From NCBI GenBank assembly GCA_965223235.1, contig CBDCVV010000017.1, positions 62,001 through 126,000 of the forward strand: a stretch of 64,000 bases of DNA, given 5' to 3'. Position numbers and translations under genes: made by a program. The notes beneath the pieces are model-generated. The model saw nothing but the letters and a program-made list of their open reading frames with translations, ran no database searches and was not told where the DNA came from. The DNA is from UBA2589 sp965223235. GTDB taxonomy: Bacteria; Gemmatimonadota; Gemmatimonadetes; Longimicrobiales; Gaopeijiaceae. Shown here piece by piece: positions 24,301 to 32,013 of the stretch (position 1 is the stretch's first letter; each line of letters opens with the position of its first letter).

Positions 24301-25889
24301 ATCTCGTCGGACACCTGATCGGCGAACTGCTCGAAGTTGCTCCGGAACATGTCGGCCAGCTTCGCGGCGGCCGCATCGTACGCCGCACCGTCTGACCATG
24401 TGCCCCGAGGCTGAAGGACGTCGTCGGGCACGCCCTCGATCGAAGTCGGCACCGATACCCCGAAGACCGGATCGGCGGCGAAATCGCCCCCGTCCAAGTC
24501 GCCCGCCAGCGCCGCGTTCACCATGGCGCGCGTATAGGAAAGCTTCATCCGAGATCCCACTCCGTGTCCGCCACCGCTCCAGCCCGTGTTCACGAGCCAA
24601 ACGGTCGCACCCTGCTCGCGCAACTTCTCGCCGAGCATCTCGGCGTAGACGCCCGGATGACGCGGGAGGAACGGTGCGCCGAAGCACGCACTGAAGGTCG
24701 CGACCGGTTCGGTGACCCCGCGCTCCGTTCCAGCGACCTTCGCGGTGTAGCCGGACAGGAAGTGGTACATCGCCTGTTCCGGTGTCAGCCGTGAGATGGG
24801 AGGGAGTACGCCAAACGCATCCGCCGTCAGGAAGACGACGTTGCTCGGGTGCCCCGCCCTACTCGGGAGGACCGCGTTAGGGATGTAGTGGATCGGGTAC
24901 GAAGCCCGTGTGTTCTCCGTGATCGACCCGTCATCGAAGTCGATCTCGCGCGTCTCGTCATCGAGGATGACGTTCTCCAAGATCGTTCCGAACATCTGGG
25001 TGGAACGATAGATCTCAGGCTCACCCTCAGGCGATAGCCGGATGGTCTTAGCGTAGCACCCCCCCTCGAAGTTGAACACGCCCGTCTCGCTCCATCCGTG
25101 CTCGTCGTCACCGATCAGACCACGACTTGCATCGGCGGAGAGAGTCGTCTTACCCGTGCCGGACAGCCCAAAGAAGAGGGCGACGTCACCAGCATCTCCG
25201 ACGTTTGCCGAGCAATGCATCGGGAAAACGCCGGCTTCCGGGAGCAGGTGATTCAAGACTGAGAAGATCGACTTCTTGATCTCGCCAGCATAGCGAGTGC
25301 CCGTCACTAGCACTTCGCGGCGTGTGAAGTTGACCATGATGGCCGTCTCGGATCGGGAACCGTGTCGATCCGGATCAGCCTGGAGATGTGGCGCGTGCAG
25401 CACCGTAAAGTCGGGACTGAAGTCCGCCAGCGCCGATTCGTCCAAGCGGAGGAACATGTTGTACGCAAAGAGCGAGTGCCACGCGCTCTCACTGATGACC
25501 CTGACGTTGACCCCGTGTACGGGATCTTCGCCTGCACGGGCGTCGCGAACGAAAAGGTCCTTCGCGTTCAGAAAGTCGACCACGTCCGACCTCAGTGCCT
25601 CATACTGTTCGGACGTAACGGGGACGTTTACCGGCCCCCAATCCACTACTCCCTCCGTGACGTCATCGCGGACGACAAAGCGATCATTCGGGGAACGACC
25701 CGTGTGCGGGGCCGTCACCGTGGAGATCGCCCCCATGTGAGCTAACCGACCGTCTCCACGAGCGAACGACTCTTCGTAGAGGCGGGCGGGAGAGAGGTTC
25801 CAGTGTACATCGCCCTTCGGGTCGAGTCCGTGCGCGGCGAGGTCGCGATTGGTGCCGGCCATCGTAGGCTCCATCGTGTCGGTGGTCAT
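24279..25889 (-). CDS. pckA: Phosphoenolpyruvate carboxykinase (ATP)
   Basis: Catalyses oxaloacetate + ATP to phosphoenolpyruvate + ADP + CO2, the entry step of gluconeogenesis. 536 residues from ATG 25889, preceded by GCAGGAGACG; this agrees with family length (about 530-540), whereas the open frame extends 43 codons further without homology. Motifs: RSPNDRF (65-71) near the oxaloacetate site, the P-loop GLSGTGKTTLS (241-251), GDDEHGW (metal and substrate), NFEGGCYAK, and SARYP-equivalent NTRASYPIHYIPN. Its 3' end overlaps the VOC remnant on the opposite strand. Divergent from the DUF4126 gene across 235 bp with no clear promoter visible to me. Confidence 0.97.
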   Translation of the reverse strand: MTTDTMEPTMAGTNRDLAAHGLDPKGDVHWNLSPARLYEESFARGDGRLAHMGAISTVTAPHTGRSPNDRFVVRDDVTEGVVDWGPVNVPVTSEQYEALRSDVVDFLNAKDLFVRDARAGEDPVHGVNVRVISESAWHSLFAYNMFLRLDESALADFSPDFTVLHAPHLQADPDRHGSRSETAIMVNFTRREVLVTGTRYAGEIKKSIFSVLNHLLPEAGVFPMHCSANVGDAGDVALFFGLSGTGKTTLSADASRGLIGDDEHGWSETGVFNFEGGCYAKTIRLSPEGEPEIYRSTQMFGTILENVILDDETREIDFDDGSITENTRASYPIHYIPNAVLPSRAGHPSNVVFLTADAFGVLPPISRLTPEQAMYHFLSGYTAKVAGTERGVTEPVATFSACFGAPFLPRHPGVYAEMLGEKLREQGATVWLVNTGWSGGGHGVGSRMKLSYTRAMVNAALAGDLDGGDFAADPVFGVSVPTSIEGVPDDVLQPRGTWSDGAAYDAAAAKLADMFRSNFEQFADQVSDEIKAAGPS

Positions 25890-26124
25890 TCCCACGTCTC
25901 CTGCGTATATCGGCAAACCGTCCGAAGACGCCCGCGTCGTAGCACGGCGCCATCGGACGAGCCATAAGTCCCAATACAATGAAAGAACCCCGCCGCAAAG
26001 CGTACGGGGCTTCCCCAAATCTTAGTACTTCTCGCCTGCCAGTCCACCGATAGTGGGTCACTCGACCCGAGCTAGGCCCGGGCGGTATTAACTTGGCCCG
26101 TCCAGATTCACCGACCTCCATCGC

Positions 26125-27105
26125 ATGCTCGAGTCGATTCCCGTCGAGCTCCTCATCGTCCTGCCCCTCGGCCTCGCCGCAGGCGTGGACCTCTACCTGA
26201 CGCTCCTCTTCATCGGCGCCGCACCGACGACGGGACTCTGGACCACCCCACTGCCCGGGGCGCTAGGCGACCTGGACCCGCCTGGGGTCGTCATCGTAAT
26301 CGGCTGCTTCTATCTGATGGAGTTCGCCGCAGAGCGCTTCCCAATCTCTGGTCTCGTGTGGAACGGCTTCCACGCGGTCATCCGCCCCGTGTCCGGCGCG
26401 TTGCTCGCCCTCCTCGCGCTAGATGGCCAGCCCCTGTGGATCGTCCTGCTCGGATGCGTACTGACCGGTTCGCTAACCTCTGTGACCCACGCAGTGCGCA
26501 CGGGCGCCGCCGTTCTCCGGTGGTGGACACCTGAGCGGAAGCCATCGACGTTGCTTATCTCCGCGGCGGAGGACGCCGTCGTGCTCGGTCTCGCGGGAGC
26601 CGCCATCGACGCTCCTGAGATCGCGTTCGGGCTCGGAATGGCTGGCACTTTGGCTCTCATCCCGTCCGGGCGATCTAGAATCCGGGCGTTCATCTGGGCC
26701 CTCCGCATGGTCGTGGGTCGAGTCTTCGTCACCTTCGGCCTCCGCCGATGGCAGAGGGCGGATGAGCTCCCGGCATGGGTCCGGGAAACTGCCGAACGAG
26801 CATTAGCGGGCGCGGCGGACCATTCGATCCGGGGCACCCGAGTAGGTGCCCGCGGCCTCCCCGGCGCATCGACCTTCCGGACAGGCTGGCTCGTGACAAC
26901 CGGAGTGGGCCGTATCTTCGCCTTTCATGGTCGTTCGGACCGGGGCAACGTCGACTTGGCGCCGATGCCGGTGCGAGACTTGGTCGAGACCGACCTCTAC
27001 CGGCGGATCGACCTCGAGACGGGTGACGCAAGCGCGAGCCTCTTGGTCGGACGGGGCGGCCCCAGCCGGGAGAGTCTGCGAGCCGAGTTTGGTAGCTATA
27101 CGTAA
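26125..27105 (+). CDS. DUF4126 family membrane protein
   Basis: 326 residues. The first 190 contain several hydrophobic helices (LLIVLPLGLAAGVDLYLTLLFIG, VVIVIGCFYLMEFAAERFP, ALLALLALDG, VLLGCVLTGSLTSVTHAVRTG, LISAAEDAVVLGLAGAA) and match the DUF4126 pattern, where G-x-x-L-Y-x-T-L-L and the Phe-Ala-Ala/Asp-Lys segment recur. The last 130 residues are soluble (RRWQRADELPAWVRETAERALAG, then GWLVTTGVGRIFAFHGRSDRGNVDLAPM) and may be a separate domain of unknown function. No biochemical role is known for DUF4126. The downstream sigma factor gene has its own 218-bp leader. Confidence 0.85.
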   Translation: MLESIPVELLIVLPLGLAAGVDLYLTLLFIGAAPTTGLWTTPLPGALGDLDPPGVVIVIGCFYLMEFAAERFPISGLVWNGFHAVIRPVSGALLALLALDGQPLWIVLLGCVLTGSLTSVTHAVRTGAAVLRWWTPERKPSTLLISAAEDAVVLGLAGAAIDAPEIAFGLGMAGTLALIPSGRSRIRAFIWALRMVVGRVFVTFGLRRWQRADELPAWVRETAERALAGAADHSIRGTRVGARGLPGASTFRTGWLVTTGVGRIFAFHGRSDRGNVDLAPMPVRDLVETDLYRRIDLETGDASASLLVGRGGPSRESLRAEFGSYT

Positions 27106-27159
27106 GAGCGCCGCATCCCCTTGCCAATCTTGAATTTGTGAAGGGTCGGAAAAAAAACC

Positions 27160-27191
27160 TTTGACCCCGGAAACAGGCTTTTATACCTTCG
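27160..27191 (+). promoter_or_regulatory. Candidate promoter of the sigma-70 gene
   Basis: TTTGACC (27160-27166) and TATACC (27182-27187) lie 15 bp apart by the -35/-10 reading. Read in the style known for Bacteroidota promoters (TTTG, about 20 bp, TAnnTTTG), the match is TTTG at 27160-27163 and TACCTTCG at 27184-27191 with a 20-bp gap. An A8 tract precedes it (27150s). The leader to the ATG at 27324 would be about 125 nt. This is pattern matching only. Confidence 0.35.
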
Positions 27192-27323
27192 TTTTCACCC
27201 TGAAATATCGCCGTCTGGCCCCCCGACCCCCCTCGGAAGCCGCGTGGTTCGCGGATTCACGAGGGGTTCGTCAACTGACCAGCGGACCTCACGACCCCGC
27301 AGCTCGAGGATCGGCAGAAACGA

Positions 27324-28184
27324 ATGTTTTCTTCCTCCCGTGGCCTGGATTCGTTCGACCAGTACCTGCAGGACGTCGAGAAGTACCCCCTGATTCAAGA
27401 TCCCAGGGAGGAGCGAGAGTTGGCCCGCCGTGCTCGGGTGGGCGACAAGGAGGCGGCTGAACGACTTGTAACCGCCAACCTTCGCTTCGTCATCTCGTAC
27501 GTGAAGAAGTATCAAGGCCGCGGCCTCGGTCTCGCCGAACTCGTATGCATCGGGAACGAGGGTCTGCTCAAGGCCGTCAAGAAGTTCGATCCGGACAAGG
27601 GAGTGAAGTTCATCTCCTACGCGGTGTGGTGGATCCGGCAGACCGTACTCCAGGCGTTAGCGGAGCAGACGCGTTCGGTTCGCATCCCTTTGAACCAGAA
27701 CTCGAACCTGGCGAAGCTGGCGCGAACGAACACTGCACTCACCCAGTCTCTCGGTAGAAGCCCAACCGACCAGGAGATTGCAAACGAGATGCAGGAACCG
27801 GTCGAGACGATCCGCGCCCTCCGGCGGGTGGCGGCGTCAGAGCTGAGCCTCGATGCGCCCATCGACCGGGGAGATCGGGACAGTGCCAGCTTCGGCGAGC
27901 GTTTCGCAGGTGCTGCCGCCGCCGATATCGAGGAGGACGTCGAGGCGATAGCCCGTCGTGAATTCCTCGAGACGATGTTCGAGAGCTATCTCACCGAGCG
28001 CGAGCGGAAGATTCTCTACCTGTACTACGGTCTCGACGACGGCGAAGAGCGCACGCTGGAAGAGATCGGGTCCTTGCTCGGTGTCACGCGTGAGCGGATT
28101 CGCCAGATCCGGAACCGTGCATTCGAGAAGCTGCGGGAGTCTCCCCACGGCGAATCTCTGTCCGGGTTCTGGACGGCGAACTGA
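27324..28184 (+). CDS. Sigma-70 family RNA polymerase sigma factor, short RpoD-like form
   Basis: 286 residues with regions 1.2, 2, 3 and 4 but no region 1.1, like the short primary sigma factors of the FCB group. Region 1.2: DSFDQYLQDVEKYPLIQDPREE (9-30). Region 2: RLVTANLRFVISYVKKYQGRG, KFDPDKGVKFISYAVWWIRQTVLQAL. Region 3: VRIPLNQNSNLAKLARTN. Region 4: TERERKILYLYYGLDDGEERTLEEIGSLLGVTRERIRQIRNRAFEKLR. In region 2.2 the usual DLIQEGNIG appears as ELVCIGNEG, an unusual change at the core-binding surface, which might mark an alternative group 2 sigma. Whether it is the housekeeping factor cannot be decided without the rest of the genome. Confidence 0.92.
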   Translation: MFSSSRGLDSFDQYLQDVEKYPLIQDPREERELARRARVGDKEAAERLVTANLRFVISYVKKYQGRGLGLAELVCIGNEGLLKAVKKFDPDKGVKFISYAVWWIRQTVLQALAEQTRSVRIPLNQNSNLAKLARTNTALTQSLGRSPTDQEIANEMQEPVETIRALRRVAASELSLDAPIDRGDRDSASFGERFAGAAAADIEEDVEAIARREFLETMFESYLTERERKILYLYYGLDDGEERTLEEIGSLLGVTRERIRQIRNRAFEKLRESPHGESLSGFWTAN

Positions 28185-28282
28185 CGAGGGATTCACCCTC
28201 CCCCGGCTAGGGCCGTGGGGTCGACAGCCACCCCGGTCGGAACCGTGTGTAGGGGGCCCGCGTACCAACGCTCGTGTATGTC

Positions 28283-30289
28283 ATGAGATTGATACCGGTG
28301 ATCGTGCTGCTCGCCACGGCGGCCCCTCCGATCCAAGCCCAAACGGAATGGAACGATCGTTCTGTGCTGCGCCTGGTGGAGCGGGCACGTGAGGCTCGAG
28401 CTTCGACGGCTACGAACCCGGAGATGGAGTCGTACTCCGGCGAAGCCACCGGCCACGTCTACTTCTATGTAGAACGGCCGGACACCAACGTCTCGGTCCT
28501 GGTCCGTGGAGACCAGGTCGCCCTCGAGCTGTACTGGCAAGCGCCAGACCAAACGAGACAGTGGATCGTCGGACGAAGGTTCGAGAAGCGACTGCCTACC
28601 GAAGTGCAGTATCACCTCGACCACCTCACGGTGGTCCAAGACGACTACGGAGACTTCATTCGCCTGGGCGACGGGGACGAAGTGAATGAGGTCACGCACC
28701 CCATTGGTCCGGGGGGCCAGGCTACCTACGACTACCGTCTCTCGGACTCCCTCACCATTGCCCATTCAGGGGGCGAGGTCCGCGTCTGGGAGATCAGCGT
28801 TCGCCCCAAGGATCTCGATCGCCCAGGCGTGATCGGAGCGGTGTTCATCGACCGCGATCGAGCTGCAATCGTCAGGATGAACCTCTCGTTCACGCCGTCG
28901 TCCTATGTAGACTCGTTCATTGACTATATCCGGATCTCACTCGACAACTCCCTCTGGTTGGGAGAGCACTGGTTGCCCTGGCGCCAAGAGATCGAGATTC
29001 GACGCGAGATGCCGTACCTCGACTTCTCGGCGGGAAGCGTCATTCGGACTTCGTTCCGGATCCGAGGGTACGAATTCAACGTGCCACTTCTCGCTGGCCG
29101 GATGGCTGTGCCCTCGGTCGGAATCGAGCGGCTCGAGCGGCGAGAAGCGTACCCGTTCGAGGAGGGCGTCTTCGCCCCACTTGAAGCCCAGGGTGGACTC
29201 GGCCCAACGCCGTCTTTAGAGGACGTCAGACATCAGGTGCGTGAGGTAGCCGAGGGTCAGGTGCTAAGCGGACTTTCACCACTCCGTGTCCACGCAGCGA
29301 ACTTCTCCGACGTGTGGAGGCACAACCGGGCAGAAGGCACGTATGTCGGAGCAGGGGCTACTCTACGCCCCTTCGCCGGGACGAGTGTTCGACTCAAAGG
29401 CGGCTACGCATTCGGGCGGAGTCGCGGCTCAGGCAGAGCAGTGATCTCGGGTGAGCGCCCACCGCGGGGCTTTTGGCCGACCCTCGATGTGTACTGGGAC
29501 CAAGTGACCGACATCGGACCGGCCCTAGGAGCTACAGGGCTCGAGAACTCGCTCTCCTCCAGTCTAGACGGAGTGGACTACTACGATCCGTACTTCCGAA
29601 GAGGGGCGACGCTCACCATGCAGACCCGCGGGGCCGGAGGCCTGAAGATCGCCGGGACGTACGAGAAGATCATCGAGGCGATCCACACCAACCCCGAGGG
29701 AGACTCAGCGACCTTTAGACCGATCCGGTCGGTCGAGCCCGGCAACGCGATAGGGCTCTCGGCAACCACAGCGCTCTCTTTGCCGGGCGGCGGAACGAGT
29801 GCGTTCACACTGGCCGGGACCCACCTGGGCGGGCGCACCTACGGCCGTGCCCTCGCCGACGCCGAGTGGCAGATCGACGACCCCGAGGAGCGTTGGAAGA
29901 CCACTACGACGCTTCAGCTCGGAGCGGTTACATCGAACGCTCCACCCCAGGCGCTCTTTCTTTTGGGAGGGCGGTACACGATTCCCGGCCACGAGTATCG
30001 TCTCTTTACGGGCGACGCCTTCGCGCTGGCCCGAGCGGAGGTGACGATTCCGATCGTGGCGCCGTGGGTCGGAATCCGGGCGTTCGGGGTCGCCGGGGCA
30101 ACGTTCCTCGAATCGGTCACACCTCCTGACGACTGGTCCGCGCGCACCACCGGTGGCATCCGTGGCTCTGTGGGGCTGGGTCTATCACTCGGCTGGGATG
30201 CGTTGCGACTCGACCTCGCTAAGGCGGTCCGGGGATCGGGGTGGGAGTTCATTAGCTCGGTTTCGCCGAGGCTCGGGACCTGGATGTAG
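28283..30289 (+). CDS. Predicted outer-membrane protein with beta-barrel C-terminus
   Basis: 668 residues from ATG 28283 (a GTG three codons upstream is possible). Signal peptide ends near PPIQAQ. Residues about 25-270 form a soluble beta-rich domain (ATGHVYFYVERPDTNVSVLVRG, VIGAVFIDRDRAAIVRMNLSF, WLPWRQEIEIRREMPYLDF) that resembles LolA-like or outer membrane lipoprotein-sorting folds. From about 350 the pattern is alternating amphipathic strands with many Gly and aromatic residues (GTYVGAGATLRPFAGTSVRLKGGYAFG, ending GLGLSLGWDALRLDLAKAV), as in BamA/FhaC-like or other barrels. The last residues are TWM rather than a terminal Phe. Specific function not recognised. Confidence 0.8.
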   Translation: MRLIPVIVLLATAAPPIQAQTEWNDRSVLRLVERAREARASTATNPEMESYSGEATGHVYFYVERPDTNVSVLVRGDQVALELYWQAPDQTRQWIVGRRFEKRLPTEVQYHLDHLTVVQDDYGDFIRLGDGDEVNEVTHPIGPGGQATYDYRLSDSLTIAHSGGEVRVWEISVRPKDLDRPGVIGAVFIDRDRAAIVRMNLSFTPSSYVDSFIDYIRISLDNSLWLGEHWLPWRQEIEIRREMPYLDFSAGSVIRTSFRIRGYEFNVPLLAGRMAVPSVGIERLERREAYPFEEGVFAPLEAQGGLGPTPSLEDVRHQVREVAEGQVLSGLSPLRVHAANFSDVWRHNRAEGTYVGAGATLRPFAGTSVRLKGGYAFGRSRGSGRAVISGERPPRGFWPTLDVYWDQVTDIGPALGATGLENSLSSSLDGVDYYDPYFRRGATLTMQTRGAGGLKIAGTYEKIIEAIHTNPEGDSATFRPIRSVEPGNAIGLSATTALSLPGGGTSAFTLAGTHLGGRTYGRALADAEWQIDDPEERWKTTTTLQLGAVTSNAPPQALFLLGGRYTIPGHEYRLFTGDAFALARAEVTIPIVAPWVGIRAFGVAGATFLESVTPPDDWSARTTGGIRGSVGLGLSLGWDALRLDLAKAVRGSGWEFISSVSPRLGTWM

Positions 30290-30299
30290 ACAAGCGGGA

Positions 30300-30315
30300 C
30301 CCAGGCTACCCTGGG
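30300..30315. terminator. Hairpin between convergent genes
   Basis: CCCAGG (30300-30305), loop CTAC, CCTGGG (30310-30315): a perfect 6-bp stem just after the outer-membrane protein stop and before the convergent ssb stop. There is no T-run on either side, so termination would be weak or factor-dependent. Confidence 0.4.
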
Positions 30316-30326
30316 CCCCGCCAGAT

Positions 30327-30677
30327 CTATGCCGCTTCAGAAAGGGACTCGGAGTTCTTCGAAGACAGAAGAACCACTTCCCGGACAATGACCTCCGCTG
30401 TCGGGATCACCACACCATCCCGCTCGTACGAGTCGTACTCCAGTCTACCGTCGATGTAGACACGGTCGCCTGTGCGAATGTAGTCCTCCGCAAACTGCGC
30501 TTGGCGGTTCCATAGGGTTAGGCGGTGCCAGTCCGTCCGCTCCTCCTCATCGGCCCCGGTCCGCCGATTCGTCGCGAGCGAGAAGTGCGCCACCTTTGTG
30601 CCGTTCTTCGTCTGCTGAATGTCTGGATCACGACCGACATTTCCGATGAGGGTCACCCGATTGACCGATCGACTCAT
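30327..30677 (-). CDS. ssb: Single-stranded DNA-binding protein, short form lacking the acidic tail
   Basis: OB-fold ssDNA-binding protein, 116 residues from ATG 30677, which has AGGAGAGG ahead of it; the frame upstream lacks homology. Core motifs: SRSVNRVTLIGNVGRDPDIQ (2-21), VAHFSLATNR, WHRLTLWNRQAQFAEDYIRTGDRVYIDGRL, and YERDGV. After the OB fold the protein ends SSKNSESLSEAA; the disordered linker and the DDDIPF-type tip that recruit replication and repair partners are missing. It may therefore be a second SSB rather than the housekeeping copy. It is surrounded by unrelated genes, divergent from the acyltransferase at 30856. Confidence 0.93.
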   Translation of the reverse strand: MSRSVNRVTLIGNVGRDPDIQQTKNGTKVAHFSLATNRRTGADEEERTDWHRLTLWNRQAQFAEDYIRTGDRVYIDGRLEYDSYERDGVVIPTAEVIVREVVLLSSKNSESLSEAA

Positions 30678-30855
30678 GTGCCTCTCCTGTCTTGAGTGAG
30701 GTGGCCGCATTGTGTCGGCCTGGACGCAACACTCGCTAACTACACCGGGCACATCGATGGCTGCGTCGGCCCATTGGCGCGGATATCCTTCAAGGCTTTA
30801 GCTTTGACTCGCCTCCTTTGCGCTCCTTAGGGCCCCGAACACCAACCCCGCCTGG

Positions 30856-32013
30856 ATGCAGACTGACAACCGTCCGAACGTCGGCCCCGTCGTCGAGACC
30901 CATCTCGGCCTCGAGGCGGTCCGGACCCTGAGATCGGAGTGGGAGGTCCTCGCCCGGCGATCCCTGGATCGGCACCCCTTCTCGGATCCCGGCTGGATGC
31001 TCGCTTGGTGGCACTCATTCGCTGAACCGGACGCGGTGCCCTTCGCGGTTTCGGTGAGGCACGATGGCAACCTCATCGGCCTCGGCGTGTTCCGCGTGTG
31101 GACCCGCAAGAAAGGGATGTACTCCGGACGCGTCCTCTCATTTTGGGAGAACCCGCACTCGAATCGGTGCGGCATTCTGCTCGATCGGGACACCGCGGCT
31201 CTAGGCGCAGAAGCCATCGTGAAGGCGCTCCTTTCCGACTCATGCCCAAGCTGGGACTTGGGGGAATTTGGATCGCTGCCAACGGAAGGATGTGCGACCC
31301 GTGCCCTTCTGGAGGAGCTGGAGAAGAACGGCCTCAAACTCGGTCGCGACTCTGCCGAGACTTCACCACTCATGACACTTCCCGCCACTTGGGAAGACGC
31401 CCTGGCCGGCCTGAGTAGCTCGTATCGAAAAACGGTGCGCCGCAAGCTCAACCAAGCCGCTCGGCTGGGTCTCTCGATACGCCTCGACGAACACGCCGAT
31501 GCCCTGGAGAGTGCATGGATCGCCTCAGGCCGTTCGTGGCAGCACGCGAGCGGCACTGGCATAGGCTCGACCGAAGAGCTCCGAGATTTCTATTCAAAAG
31601 TGGCCCGCGAGGCGGAGACGAGCGGGTCTTTCCAACTCGTTACGCTCTGGGACGGTGAACGACCGATCGGGTTCGACTACAATCTGGTCGACGCCGACAC
31701 GACGTATAACCTCAAGGGGGAGTTCGACGCTGATTATCGCCGGATGTCGCCAGGTCTGGTGATCACAGCACATGGTATCCGCGCGTCCATCGAACGAGGG
31801 AGCCGCCGGTTCGACTTCCTGGGCGTAGCCGAGCCGCACAAGATGCACTGGACCGCCACCACACAGCCGCACCTGAGAATCCGCGCGGCACGGAAAGGCA
31901 CTCCTCGCTCCGCTACGCTCCTCCTCCGTTACGGACTGCGTGATCAACTGCAAGCCCGAGCACCCTGGTTACTTCGCGCCAAACGCGCGCTTGCCTCTCG
32001 GCTAGCCGGTTAG
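30856..32013 (+). CDS. GNAT-fold acyltransferase, BioF2/CelD type
   Basis: 385 residues with two GNAT-like halves. N-terminal half: LRSEWEVLARRSLDRHPFSDPGWMLAWWHSF, typical of CelD/BioF2-like proteins, then VSVRHDGNLIGLGVFRV. C-terminal half, the Acetyltransf_6 domain: SSYRKTVRRKLNQAARLGLSIRL, LWDGERPIGFDYNLVDADTTYNLKGEFD, and a GLVITAHGIRASIERGSRRFDFLG end. Proteins of this kind acylate polysaccharides or peptidoglycan precursors; FemAB-related enzymes share the fold. The exact acceptor is unknown. Its stop overlaps the convergent polA stop by 4 bp. The gene lies far from the EPS locus at 57689, so a link to it is only possible. Confidence 0.88.
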   Translation: MQTDNRPNVGPVVETHLGLEAVRTLRSEWEVLARRSLDRHPFSDPGWMLAWWHSFAEPDAVPFAVSVRHDGNLIGLGVFRVWTRKKGMYSGRVLSFWENPHSNRCGILLDRDTAALGAEAIVKALLSDSCPSWDLGEFGSLPTEGCATRALLEELEKNGLKLGRDSAETSPLMTLPATWEDALAGLSSSYRKTVRRKLNQAARLGLSIRLDEHADALESAWIASGRSWQHASGTGIGSTEELRDFYSKVAREAETSGSFQLVTLWDGERPIGFDYNLVDADTTYNLKGEFDADYRRMSPGLVITAHGIRASIERGSRRFDFLGVAEPHKMHWTATTQPHLRIRAARKGTPRSATLLLRYGLRDQLQARAPWLLRAKRALASRLAG

